Of a stretch of 44,549 nucleotides of DNA, positions 8,359-16,111 are shown one piece after another. Source of the stretch: a virus; the IMG/VR virus record IMGVR_UViG_3300027974_000055, positions 1-44,549 of that record; one strand, written 5' to 3'. Under the pieces are notes generated by a model that searched no databases, was not told the origin of the DNA, and was given only the letters and a program-made list of their open reading frames with translations. Position numbers and translations under genes: made by a program. The stretch's first letter is position 1; each line of letters starts with the position of its first letter.

Positions 8359-8601
8359 ATGATCCTAAGAGAGTTATTCTACCTCAATCCTGAAACACAA
8401 AAAGTTGGCAACGACTTTAGGTTTGATTCAGCACGAGATGTTGAAGAACTTTTACGTAGTGACACAAGAAAAACTAGACTCACTTTAAAACAGATAAATG
8501 ATTTAAGGAAAGGCTCGGAAGCGCATATTTTAGAAATGGAAGAAGAACTTACATTTGTTCAAAGTATGTATGGGGCCGAACCTGCTGCCCCAGCAGCTTA
8601 A
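8359..8601 (+). CDS. small conserved phage protein downstream of portal
   Basis: This 80-residue protein follows gp20. It contains NDFRFDSARDVEELLRSDTR and then RLTLKQINDLRK, and is followed by a Glu-rich helix and an Ala/Pro tail. I recall similar small proteins between gp20 and the core genes in marine T4-like phages, usually left as hypothetical. Position suggests a role in the prohead core, but that is inference. The start at 8359 has no ribosome-binding site and lies five bases after a late promoter motif. Confidence 0.75.
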   Translation: MILRELFYLNPETQKVGNDFRFDSARDVEELLRSDTRKTRLTLKQINDLRKGSEAHILEMEEELTFVQSMYGAEPAAPAA

Positions 8602-8627
8602 ATTATTAACTTATTAAAGGATTAGTT

Positions 8628-9230
8628 ATGGATTGGAATCTCAGTTTATATGGCATGATTGGCCAGCAGCACAGGAATTTTCTTTCTGTTTTTGAAAAAT
8701 TTTTCTCTCAAGTAAAGCCAGTAAATATTGTGGAAATTGGTACTGGTCATGGCGGCGCAGCTATGGCTCTATATAATGATGTTTTAAAAAAATTAAATTA
8801 CCAATTTAGTTATACCACTTATGATATAATTAATTTAGGACAATATCAGCAATTAAGAGACTCTGGAATTAATGTACGTTGTTGTAATTTGTTCAGTGAT
8901 GATTACGGTAGTATTAGAGCCAGTAATTACGAAGAAATTAAAAATGCTATTCAAAGTCCAGGTACTACTGTATTGATGTGTGATGGCGGTAACAAAATCA
9001 ACGAAGTCAATTTGCTAGCAGACCTGCTCAAGCCAGGCGATTTTATCATGGCACATGATTATAGTGAGAGTAAGGAGTACTTTGAAAAATACATTACTCC
9101 TAATGAATGGTTATGGTGTGAAATCACTTTTGCAGACGTAAAGGAAGCATTGGATAGAAATAAGTGTGAGCCTTATATGCAAGATGAATTCCAGTCTGTT
9201 GTTTGGATGTGCAGACGTAAGCCTCTATGA
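8628..9230 (+). CDS. class I SAM-dependent methyltransferase-like protein
   Basis: This 200-residue protein has the layout of a Rossmann-fold methyltransferase. A glycine-rich VEIGTGHGGAA motif (residues 35-45) would bind S-adenosylmethionine. A CDGGNK segment is followed by LLADLLKPGDFIMAHDY, which matches the acidic strand and post-loop region of the methyltransferase-24 and cephalosporin-hydroxylase-like group. The substrate is unknown. AAAGGA lies upstream of the ATG. The ATG of the next gene overlaps its stop by four bases (ATGA), so the two enzymes are translationally coupled and probably act together. They interrupt the portal-to-core gene order and are not part of the T4 set, so they look like inserted accessory genes, perhaps modifying sugars on the virion or host surface. 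Confidence 0.65.
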   Translation: MDWNLSLYGMIGQQHRNFLSVFEKFFSQVKPVNIVEIGTGHGGAAMALYNDVLKKLNYQFSYTTYDIINLGQYQQLRDSGINVRCCNLFSDDYGSIRASNYEEIKNAIQSPGTTVLMCDGGNKINEVNLLADLLKPGDFIMAHDYSESKEYFEKYITPNEWLWCEITFADVKEALDRNKCEPYMQDEFQSVVWMCRRKPL

Positions 9231-9814
9231 AAAGAAGTTTCGTGTTTGGCAATGGTCGAACACGACTTAACATGGGATTTGATGAAGTTAAGCCATATGG
9301 ACTAATCTACGCCTGTAATGCAGTTTACAGAGATTTTAGTCCAGATTATCTTGTGGCTGTGGACAGTAAGATGGTCAATGAAATAAATGAAAGTAAGTAT
9401 CAATTGACTAATCAAGTATGGACTAATTATATCCCTAATTACAAAAATTACGAAAAATTTAATTACTTTGAACCTAATTTAGGTTGGAGCAGTGGCCCAA
9501 CAGCATTAAATCTAGCTACTAGTCATAGACCTGATGAGGTCTATATTTTTGGTTTTGATTATGAAGGTCTCAAAGGCAAAATCAATAATGTCTATGCCAA
9601 CACAAACAATTATAAAAAGAGTTCAGACCCAGCTACCTACCATGGTAATTGGCTTAGACAAACTGAAAAAATAATAAAAGACAACAGCACAGTAAAATAT
9701 TATAGAGTCAATGTGGAGACTTTTTTTGATCCACCTTGGCGTTATGATAATTATAAACGACTATTTTTTAATGATTTTAGGGACATAATGTCCAGCTGGG
9801 AAAAAATACGTTAA
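9227..9814 (+). CDS. putative glycosyltransferase-like (DUF115/GT29-like) protein
   Basis: This 195-residue protein begins with a Rossmann-type FVFGNGRTRL loop. It continues with YACNAVYRDF, PDYLVAVDSKM, a GWSSGPTALNLA motif and VYIFGFDYEG. That order is typical of proteins annotated as DUF115 or sialyltransferase-like and found in phages and surface-glycan loci. I cannot name catalytic residues with confidence. The gene is coupled to the upstream methyltransferase by an ATGA overlap. Together they suggest a small sugar-modifying cassette inside the head operon. Alternative: a nucleotide-binding protein of unrelated function. Confidence 0.45.
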   Translation: MKRSFVFGNGRTRLNMGFDEVKPYGLIYACNAVYRDFSPDYLVAVDSKMVNEINESKYQLTNQVWTNYIPNYKNYEKFNYFEPNLGWSSGPTALNLATSHRPDEVYIFGFDYEGLKGKINNVYANTNNYKKSSDPATYHGNWLRQTEKIIKDNSTVKYYRVNVETFFDPPWRYDNYKRLFFNDFRDIMSSWEKIR

Positions 9815-9847
9815 AATCACATCATTATCAACCAATTTTTACAGTTA

Positions 9848-9857
9848 TATGTAAATA
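9848..9857 (+). promoter_or_regulatory. possible late promoter upstream of gp67
   Basis: TATGTAAATA resembles the late motif. With the T4 gap the transcript would start near 9863, giving a leader of about 28 bases that contains AGGAG (9880-9884) six bases before the ATG. The first half departs from consensus, so support is modest. Confidence 0.35.
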
Positions 9858-9890
9858 TACTTGACAGCTCATTACCTATAGGAGAACAAA

Positions 9891-10844
9891 ATGACAGATC
9901 GTTCAAAATTCGAGCAGATGCTTGAGCACCTTATCAATGACAATGAGGCCAAAGCACGAGAATTATTTCATGACATCGTAGTAGCTAAATCCCGTGAGAT
10001 TTATGAGAACCTATTAGCCGATGATTTTGAAGAAGAAGAAACAGAAGAAAGCATGGAAATGGAGCCTGAAGAAGATATGGACGTAGGCATGAGTCCAGAG
10101 GAAGCCATGGGCGGTGACGAAGCTGACGACATGTTAGGTGATGTTGAATCTGATGATGACATGGGCGGCGATGACATGGGCGACATGGGCGATGATGAGT
10201 TTGGCGGCGATGACGAAATGGGCATGGGCGGTGAAGAAGAACTAGGTGATCGTTTAGACGACCTAGAAGCAGAATTAGAGGCCCTTAAGGATGAGTTTGA
10301 AAGCCTAATGGGCGGTGAAGAAGGCGAGGAAGGCGGCGACGACATGGGCGGCGACGACTTTGGTGGTGAAGAAGAAGAGGAAGAAGGCGAAGAAGAAAGC
10401 ATGTACTTCGAGAAGCGTGATGAAGATGACGAAGACGAAGATGATGAAAAGACTGACGAAGACTTTATTCGTGAATATGTAGAAAAAGTTGGCGGTGGCA
10501 AAGACTATACTAGCTTTGGTAAAATGGGCGACGACGGTGTAAACACCAAGTCAATCGTAGCTGGTAAGAATGACATGGGCGGTACAGCTAAGAATTTAAA
10601 TCAAGGCGGTACAGAAACTCCAACATTTGCTAATCAAGGACAATTGAAAGGCACTGGAGTATTCAAAGGTGGTAAGCCACAGCTACAAGATGGCGGAAAT
10701 ATTAATGTTCCAGGTGGAAAAGCTGGTAAAACAGCATTTAAGAAGAAAGAGCCAGGACACGGGGCTGAGAAGAAGAGCACAGGTGACAATGGTGACAGAA
10801 GTGCTGACAGTCCAATCAATGGCGCTCCAGGAAGAGCAAAGTAA
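9891..10844 (+). CDS. 67: gp67-like prohead core protein, greatly extended
   Basis: The N-terminal 45 residues (MLEHLINDNEAKARELFHDI, then AKSREIYENLL) follow the pattern of T4 gp67, a small acidic prohead core protein that helps shape the head and is cut by the gp21 protease. T4 gp67 is about 80 residues; this one is 317. The extension is a very acidic Glu/Asp/Gly/Met-rich tract (about residues 45-195), partly repetitive (GGDDMG-type units). It includes one clear leucine-rich heptad helix around LDDLEAELEALKDEFESLM, and is followed by a basic, Gly/Lys-rich C-terminal third. It sits just before gp21 and gp22, as gp67/68 do in T4. A strong AGGAG precedes the ATG. The assignment rests on the N-terminus and on context. 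Confidence 0.7.
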   Translation: MTDRSKFEQMLEHLINDNEAKARELFHDIVVAKSREIYENLLADDFEEEETEESMEMEPEEDMDVGMSPEEAMGGDEADDMLGDVESDDDMGGDDMGDMGDDEFGGDDEMGMGGEEELGDRLDDLEAELEALKDEFESLMGGEEGEEGGDDMGGDDFGGEEEEEEGEEESMYFEKRDEDDEDEDDEKTDEDFIREYVEKVGGGKDYTSFGKMGDDGVNTKSIVAGKNDMGGTAKNLNQGGTETPTFANQGQLKGTGVFKGGKPQLQDGGNINVPGGKAGKTAFKKKEPGHGAEKKSTGDNGDRSADSPINGAPGRAK

Positions 10845-10852
10845 AAAGATAG

Positions 10853-11479
10853 ATGAACTACTTACGTGAAAATCTCAGTTTCGACCAAGCCCGTATGGTG
10901 GTCGAATCTGACGGCCAAGACGGCAAAAACCTTTACATGAAGGGTATCTGCATTCAAGGCGGCATCAAAAATGCCAACCAGAGAGTATATCCTGTAGATG
11001 AAATTGAAAGAGCTGTCAAAACTTTGAATGATCAAATTACAGGCGGATATAGCGTTTTGGGCGAAGTAGATCATCCAGATGACTTAAAGATCAATTTGGA
11101 CCGTGTGTCACACATGATTACTGAAATGTGGATGGACGGTCCAAATGGTTATGGAAAATTCAAGATATTGCCAACACCCATGGGCCAACTAGTGCGTACT
11201 ATGTTGGAAAGTGGAGTCAAGTTGGGAGTATCAAGCAGAGGTTCTGGCAATGTCAGCGGTGATGGAACTGGCAAAGTCAGCGATTTTGAGATTATCACAG
11301 TAGATGTGGTGGCTCAACCTAGTGCTCCTGGAGCATATCCCACACCAATTTATGAACATATCATGAACGCTAGAGGTGGCCATAATGCTTTACGCATAGC
11401 GAAAGAGGTCAAGGGTGATCCAAAAGCACAAAAATACATCAAAGAGAGCTTATTAAAAATAATAAGCAAACTCCAATAA
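10853..11479 (+). CDS. 21: prohead core protease gp21
   Basis: This 208-residue protein (T4 gp21: 212) is the serine protease that cleaves scaffold, core and capsid proteins during prohead maturation. Motifs of the family are present: NQRVYP (42-47), the catalytic-histidine segment GEVDHPDD (His74), the catalytic-serine segment GVSSRG (Ser127/128), and the following DFEIITVDVVAQPSAPGA region. It begins eight bases after the gp67-like stop and has only a weak upstream purine run, so translation may depend on coupling. The order core protein, protease, scaffold, capsid protein is that of T4. Confidence 0.93.
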   Translation: MNYLRENLSFDQARMVVESDGQDGKNLYMKGICIQGGIKNANQRVYPVDEIERAVKTLNDQITGGYSVLGEVDHPDDLKINLDRVSHMITEMWMDGPNGYGKFKILPTPMGQLVRTMLESGVKLGVSSRGSGNVSGDGTGKVSDFEIITVDVVAQPSAPGAYPTPIYEHIMNARGGHNALRIAKEVKGDPKAQKYIKESLLKIISKLQ

Positions 11480-11491
11480 AAGGAGAATCAC

Positions 11492-12589
11492 ATGTTGGAC
11501 GTATTGAAAGGCTTATTTGAAAACAATGTGGTTAGTGAGAGTGTAAGAGTACAAATTGAGGAAGCATGGGAGGCTCGCATTGCCGAGAACCGTGAACAAG
11601 TGACTCAACAACTTAGAGAAGAATTTAGTCAACGCTATGACCATGACCGTCAAGTCATGATCGAAGCAATCGATCGTATGATCGGTGATCAGTTGGCTCC
11701 TGAAATTGCTGAGTTTGCTGAAGATCGTGCCCAACTTATTGAAGCTAAGGCCAAGTATGCAGTTAAGATGAAACAAGACAGTAAAAAATTAAAAGAATTC
11801 GTTCTTAGAAGTTTAGCTGGCGAAGTCAAAGAATTGCATGAAGACCAAAAAGCTATGGCCAGTAAGTTCTTTAAATTAGAAGAATTTGTAGTAGAAGCAC
11901 TTGCTAATGAAATTGCGGAATTTTATGCAGATAAGAAAGATCTAGCAGCTACCAAGGTCAAGTTGATCAAGGAAGGTCGTGCTGCATTAGGTCAGATGAA
12001 GAAACAGTTTGTCAAACGTGCTGCTGTAATGGTTGAAGGGTTAGTTACTAATAACTTGAATAAAGAATTAGTGCAGCTAAAAGAAGACATTGAATCAGCA
12101 AGAAGGGCAGATTTTGGACGTAGAATATTTGAAGCGTTTAGTAATGAATATCAAGCTAGTTACTTGAATGAGAAATCAGAAACAAGTAAATTACTCAAAG
12201 TCGTTAATAAAAAGGACTATGAGATCGCTGAAGCACATACTGTACTATCAAAGGCTCAAAAGGTCATTGAAAGCAAACAGACAGAAATTCGTGTACTAAG
12301 AGAAAATATTCAAAGAAAGGCAATCATGAGTGAGCTATTGGCTCCATTGAACTCAGAACAAAAGGGAATTATGAGCGAGCTTTTGGAAACTGTTCAAACT
12401 CAGAGATTGAATGAAAGTTTTAACAAGTATTTGCCAACCGTTATCGACGGTGGCGGTGCTCCAAAGAAAAGACAGGCACTTGTAGAGGCAAAAGAAATTA
12501 CCGGTAACAAGTTTACCAAAGAAACAACAACAATCAGCAGCGAGCCCGATAGTAACATCGTTGATATCCGTCGCCTGGCTGGACTATAA
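11492..12589 (+). CDS. 22: prohead scaffold (core) protein gp22
   Basis: This 365-residue, highly charged, almost entirely helical protein lies between the protease and the major capsid protein, where T4 gp22 (269 residues) is found. gp22 forms the bulk of the internal scaffold around which gp23 assembles and is degraded by gp21. Several segments end in Leu/Ile-x-Glu, the usual cleavage preference of gp21. The C-terminal region (near residue 315) carries an Asp-Gly-Gly-Gly linker and ends in VDIRRLAGL. AAAGGAG precedes the ATG. Longer than the T4 protein but similar in character. Confidence 0.88.
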   Translation: MLDVLKGLFENNVVSESVRVQIEEAWEARIAENREQVTQQLREEFSQRYDHDRQVMIEAIDRMIGDQLAPEIAEFAEDRAQLIEAKAKYAVKMKQDSKKLKEFVLRSLAGEVKELHEDQKAMASKFFKLEEFVVEALANEIAEFYADKKDLAATKVKLIKEGRAALGQMKKQFVKRAAVMVEGLVTNNLNKELVQLKEDIESARRADFGRRIFEAFSNEYQASYLNEKSETSKLLKVVNKKDYEIAEAHTVLSKAQKVIESKQTEIRVLRENIQRKAIMSELLAPLNSEQKGIMSELLETVQTQRLNESFNKYLPTVIDGGGAPKKRQALVEAKEITGNKFTKETTTISSEPDSNIVDIRRLAGL

Positions 12590-12605
12590 TTAAGGAGATT
12601 ATATA

Positions 12606-13784
12606 ATGTCACAACTACTAACAAGTCGTTGGCAGGAGACCAAAGAGGCCCTACTAGAAGGTCTTCAAGGTACAAAGAAATCAGTGATGGGTGTTACTTT
12701 AGAAAATACACGTAAGTATTTGGCAGAGAGCGCAACAGCTGGTGGTACCTCTGCCGGCAACGTAGCAACTTTAAACCGCGTGATTCTTCCAGTAATCCGT
12801 CGTGTTATGCCAACCGTTATTGCTAACGAGTTACTAGGCGTACAACCAATGACTGGACCAGTTGGTCAAATCCATACTCTACGTGTTCGTTATAGCGACA
12901 GCGTTAATGCCAATGGCGACGTTGTTGGTGTAACAGCAGGTGAAGAGGCACTAAGCCCATTCAAGATTGCTGAGCAGTATTCCGGTGCTAGCACTGGTAA
13001 GGCTGCAAGTACAGCGGCTCTTGAAGGCGTAGCTGGAAAGCGTATGAGCATTCAAATCCTCAAGCAAACAGTTGAAGCTAAGACACGTAAGCTATCAGCT
13101 CGTTGGACATTTGAGGCAGCTCAAGACGCACAAGCACAGCAAGGTATTGATATCGAAGCTGAAATCATGGCAGCTCTAGCACAAGAAATTACTGCTGAGA
13201 TTGACCAAGAGATCCTAGCAAGCCTAAACAGCTTGGCAGGTACAGCAGCGTTGACATATAACCAAGCACAGGTCAGTGGTACAGCCACATTCGTTGGTGA
13301 CGAACATGCTGCTCTAGCAGTTCAAATCAATCGTGTTGCAAACATCATTGCACAGCGTACACGTCGTGGCGCTGGTAACTGGGCAGTTGTAAGTCCATTT
13401 ACACTAACAATTCTACAAAGCGCAACAACATCAGCTTTTGCACGTACCACTGAAGGTACATTCGAAGCTCCAACAAACACCAAGTTTGTTGGTACACTAA
13501 ACGGCGCAATGAAGATTTATGTTAACACATATGCTCAAGATACCGCTGATATCCTTATTGGATACAAAGGTACAAGTGAAAGTGATGCAGCAGCATTCTA
13601 TTGCCCATACATTCCATTGATGAGCAGTGGTGTTGTACTAGATCCAACAACATTCGAACCAGTCGTAAGCTTTATGACACGTTACGGATATGTTGAACTT
13701 TCCAACACAGCAAGTTCTCTTGGTAATGCAGCAGACTACCTAGGCAAAGTAGGTATTAATAGCGGTAACGTTAAGTTCAGCTAA
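12606..13784 (+). CDS. 23: major capsid protein gp23
   Basis: This 392-residue HK97-fold capsid protein of the T4 type carries hallmarks such as PVIRRVMPTVIANELLGVQP, then MTGPVGQIHTLRVRY, RRGAGNWAVVSP and the C-terminal MTRYGYVELSN. T4 gp23 is 521 residues, so this protein is compact and probably lacks the T4 surface insertion. A gp21-type site Leu-Ala-Glu occurs at residues 39-41. Cleavage there would remove a 41-residue propeptide before the Ser-Ala-Thr-Ala-Gly stretch. TAAGGAG precedes the ATG. The gene is followed directly by a strong terminator, so it ends the head operon. No gp24 vertex protein follows in this window. Confidence 0.96.
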   Translation: MSQLLTSRWQETKEALLEGLQGTKKSVMGVTLENTRKYLAESATAGGTSAGNVATLNRVILPVIRRVMPTVIANELLGVQPMTGPVGQIHTLRVRYSDSVNANGDVVGVTAGEEALSPFKIAEQYSGASTGKAASTAALEGVAGKRMSIQILKQTVEAKTRKLSARWTFEAAQDAQAQQGIDIEAEIMAALAQEITAEIDQEILASLNSLAGTAALTYNQAQVSGTATFVGDEHAALAVQINRVANIIAQRTRRGAGNWAVVSPFTLTILQSATTSAFARTTEGTFEAPTNTKFVGTLNGAMKIYVNTYAQDTADILIGYKGTSESDAAAFYCPYIPLMSSGVVLDPTTFEPVVSFMTRYGYVELSNTASSLGNAADYLGKVGINSGNVKFS

Positions 13785-13810
13785 TCTGTATTAGTCAATG
13801 AGCGACTTTT

Positions 13811-13838
13811 AAAAGGCACTATTCGTAGTGCCTTTTTT
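13811..13838 (+). terminator. rho-independent terminator after gp23
   Basis: A GGCACTA/TAGTGCC stem (13815-13821 with 13826-13832) encloses a UUCG tetraloop and is followed by six T. The A run before the stem would extend it by pairing with the T run. This is a textbook strong intrinsic terminator. Confidence 0.92.
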
Positions 13839-13845
13839 ATGACTG

Positions 13846-13853
13846 AATAAATA
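13846..13853 (+). promoter_or_regulatory. late promoter motif AATAAATA
   Basis: It lies just past the gp23 terminator and ends five bases before the ATG at 13859, so the T4 late start point would coincide with the start codon. It gives the downstream glycosyltransferase-like gene its own transcription unit. Confidence 0.5.
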
Positions 13854-13858
13854 AGTGC

Positions 13859-14539
13859 ATGATAATTGAACTACATATTTTTACTAATTCCACAGTACAT
13901 GCACCATCAACTACTCATATTGAAAATACCTATAAGTCCTTTATAGATACTTTCAAATATAAGGTAAAAACCACAGTTTGGTGTGATCGTAATCCCAATG
14001 TAGAAGCATCAGAAGAATATATTAATAATTTAAAAAAAATATTCCCCATTGTTAATCATGAAGTTGGTGGAATGAGTCATGGATATCATATGGCTGTTAA
14101 TACTAGTAATGCTGAATTTTTGTTTATGTTAGAGCATGACTGGGATTTTCTTGCTAAAAATATCAAACATACTTTGCCACAAATTGTAGATGGTATGCGT
14201 AAAGACGACATTTTACATTTAAGATTCAATAGAAAAGAAGAAGGCAATCAAGATGACATAATAGCATCTAGAGGCATGGATTTGAATGTGGTAGAAGTTA
14301 AAGGAAAAGTTTTTGATTTTTGCACAACCGATTGTGTCAGCAACAATCCTCATATTATTAATAGAAAACGCTGGCGAGATGAGGCAGCACGTCATACACA
14401 TTATGTAAGATTTAGCGGCGCTTATGGTTTGGAAGAATTTTTAACAGCCAGCCCAATTCGCGGTGCTATGTACGGCCCAATGGGTCATCCTCCCACAATA
14501 TATCATACAGACGGCAAGCATCTAACTAGACAGTATTGA
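13859..14539 (+). CDS. glycosyltransferase-like (GT-A/GT2-type) protein
   Basis: This 226-residue protein looks like a GT-A fold glycosyltransferase. The N-terminal strand IIELHIFTN is followed by VWCDRNPN, then SHGYHMAVNTSNAEFLFMLE, where the acceptor-side helix leads to an EHDWDF segment in the place of the metal-binding DxD motif. A CTTDCVSNNPHIINRKRW stretch and a PPTIYHTDGKH C-terminus follow. The donor and acceptor are unknown. The gene stands alone between the gp23 terminator and the fibre block, with no Shine-Dalgarno sequence and a late promoter at leaderless spacing. It may decorate capsid or fibre proteins or alter the host envelope. An unrelated Rossmann-like fold is possible. Confidence 0.5.
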   Translation: MIIELHIFTNSTVHAPSTTHIENTYKSFIDTFKYKVKTTVWCDRNPNVEASEEYINNLKKIFPIVNHEVGGMSHGYHMAVNTSNAEFLFMLEHDWDFLAKNIKHTLPQIVDGMRKDDILHLRFNRKEEGNQDDIIASRGMDLNVVEVKGKVFDFCTTDCVSNNPHIINRKRWRDEAARHTHYVRFSGAYGLEEFLTASPIRGAMYGPMGHPPTIYHTDGKHLTRQY

Positions 14540-14545
14540 TAAATA
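14538..14545 (+). promoter_or_regulatory. late promoter motif GATAAATA
   Basis: It overlaps the stop codon of the preceding gene (TGATAAATA). Transcription would start near 14551 and give a 60-base leader to the ATG at 14611. The leader holds a hairpin and a strong AAAGGAG. Confidence 0.55.
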
Positions 14546-14560
14546 ATTTGTCTAGATAAT

Positions 14561-14580
14561 TATGGGGTTCCCGCCCCGTA
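14561..14580 (+). promoter_or_regulatory. 5'-leader hairpin
   Basis: A 7-bp stem, 14561-14567 with 14574-14580, with one T-G wobble and four G-C pairs, encloses TTCCCG. It sits about ten bases after the predicted start point and about 30 before the ATG. No T run follows, so it is more likely an mRNA-stabilising 5' stem than a terminator. Confidence 0.45.
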
Positions 14581-14610
14581 GGCCTAGAACGCCATTAAAA
14601 GGAGAAAAAA

Positions 14611-15018
14611 ATGGGACGTCCACTAAGTAAAGATATTAACGGTGTCAAGGTAATTGGCACATTCACAGGTGATGCAGGTATTAGAGTAGCAGGCAGGTTT
14701 AACGGTATATCTAATAATGGTTATTGGATTGTTAAACAACGTGGTGCAAAAACTTATGTTGTTTCAAGAGATGGCACAACATTTCAAACTGGTGTATTAG
14801 CTGCAAGTGTGGTCAGTGATGGTGATATTTTAATCACCGGTTCTACAGATACAGCAAAAACACCTACACCAGGATACACACCCTCAGCAGGATCAATTGC
14901 CATTGCCAAATTGACCAAGAGATTGGCCACTGATTTTAGTGGGAACACATATACATGGTATCTAAGTAACTACCAAGATAGTACAGGTGATTTTATTGTA
15001 TTAACCCCAACGACCTAA
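14611..15018 (+). CDS. small virion structural protein (MGRPL type)
   Basis: This 135-residue beta-rich protein begins MGRPLSKDINGVKVIGTF and contains GYWIVKQRGAKTYVV. I recall this combination (MGRPL start plus an IVKQ-G-x-K-x-Y-x-V segment) from small structural proteins of marine T4-like phages. Its exact place in the virion is not known to me. It opens the fibre block, has its own late promoter and AAAGGAG, and is followed one base after its stop by the next start codon. Confidence 0.65.
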   Translation: MGRPLSKDINGVKVIGTFTGDAGIRVAGRFNGISNNGYWIVKQRGAKTYVVSRDGTTFQTGVLAASVVSDGDILITGSTDTAKTPTPGYTPSAGSIAIAKLTKRLATDFSGNTYTWYLSNYQDSTGDFIVLTPTT

Positions 15019-15019
15019 T

Positions 15020-16102
15020 ATGTCAAAAGTTCTAAGAATTCAAGAAGGTGGCTATAAAATCATTGCCAAAAATGGCAGTGAAATTAAACTTGACACTGGT
15101 GAAACAGGGCAGGTCACTATCATTGGAAGCTTAAATGTCACTGGCGTTGCCAACTATGTCAACGTCACTGACATGCAAGTTGAAGATAACATCATTGAAT
15201 TAAACAGAGGTGATAAGGGCACTAATGGAATTTCTAGAACTTTAAATGATGGGCAAGCTGGCATAATGATTCAAAGGGGTGTTAACCCAGACAAATATGC
15301 AGCTCAAATGTTTTTTGATGAGGAAATAAGTCATTACAATCCAGTGCTAGGTACTAGAGTTGATGGTAGTTTTGTACTAAAAAATAGTAATAATGATCTT
15401 GTTGGCTTACAAATTAATAATATAACTACTGGCAGTGCCACCAGAAATTTTAGTAGTTTAATATTTGATTTAGGTGATAGCGGGGTGTTATCAGTTAGGA
15501 TAGATCCTACAAGTAATCCCTATCAAGATAGGATAAGTGAAGGTAATGATATTCCAAACTTAGCATTTTTAACAAATTATGTTGCTGCTGAAGCAGGTAA
15601 TGCTCTTATTGAAAAAATGTATAGGTATAAAAACGTTGGCGGATCGTTTATTAAAACTAATACTGGAATACAAACTTATGATACACAGGCTTCAGATGCA
15701 AGAACTGAAGTTCAAATATCAGTTTCAGATCCGCAGTCTACATTTAAAAGAGTTAAATTTATTGTGGACAATGATGGTATATTAGTTGGTGATGTATTAT
15801 CACCAAGTACATCTAAAATTAGAATATCTGGCACAAGCATCACTACAGAAAATACTAATTCAAGATTGAGTTCGCCATTTACTATAAGCCCATCTGATGG
15901 CATAATTAATCTTGAATCAAAAATAACCATAAAAGATACTCCGCCTGAAGAATTAGATCCAATATATCTTGTAGGAAAAAGTTTGATATATACAAGAAGA
16001 GAACAGAAGACTGGTGGCACTGGCATATATTATATTAATCAAGGATCTGCAGGTGAATTGATCAGTGCTACCAAGGCCTTAGTTTACGGATTAATATTTT
16101 AA
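15020..16102 (+). CDS. virion structural / fibre-associated protein
   Basis: This 360-residue protein is beta-strand-rich. The segment SLNVTGVANYVNVTDMQVED, followed by NIIELNRGDKGTNGI and then GQAGIMIQRG, resembles a module found in T4-like structural proteins that line the tail or fibre base. The 37365-38330 protein contains a related NTESVTIDDPILTVGG version. The C-terminal part is a run of short beta segments. Its ATG follows the previous TAA after a single base, so translation is probably coupled. No enzymatic motif is visible. Confidence 0.6.
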   Translation: MSKVLRIQEGGYKIIAKNGSEIKLDTGETGQVTIIGSLNVTGVANYVNVTDMQVEDNIIELNRGDKGTNGISRTLNDGQAGIMIQRGVNPDKYAAQMFFDEEISHYNPVLGTRVDGSFVLKNSNNDLVGLQINNITTGSATRNFSSLIFDLGDSGVLSVRIDPTSNPYQDRISEGNDIPNLAFLTNYVAAEAGNALIEKMYRYKNVGGSFIKTNTGIQTYDTQASDARTEVQISVSDPQSTFKRVKFIVDNDGILVGDVLSPSTSKIRISGTSITTENTNSRLSSPFTISPSDGIINLESKITIKDTPPEELDPIYLVGKSLIYTRREQKTGGTGIYYINQGSAGELISATKALVYGLIF

Positions 16103-16111
16103 GGAATAAAA

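Noticed and set aside
9861-9884. Host sigma-70 promoter starting with TTGACA
   Set aside because: No TATAAT-like box at 16-18 bases. The TATAGG is too close and overlaps the Shine-Dalgarno region.
10001-10501. 166-codon Ser/Pro-rich frame on the minus strand
   Set aside because: It is the antisense of the Glu/Asp/Gly-rich gp67-like gene. Acidic codons read backwards give Ser and Pro codons without stops. No ribosome site or plausible fold.
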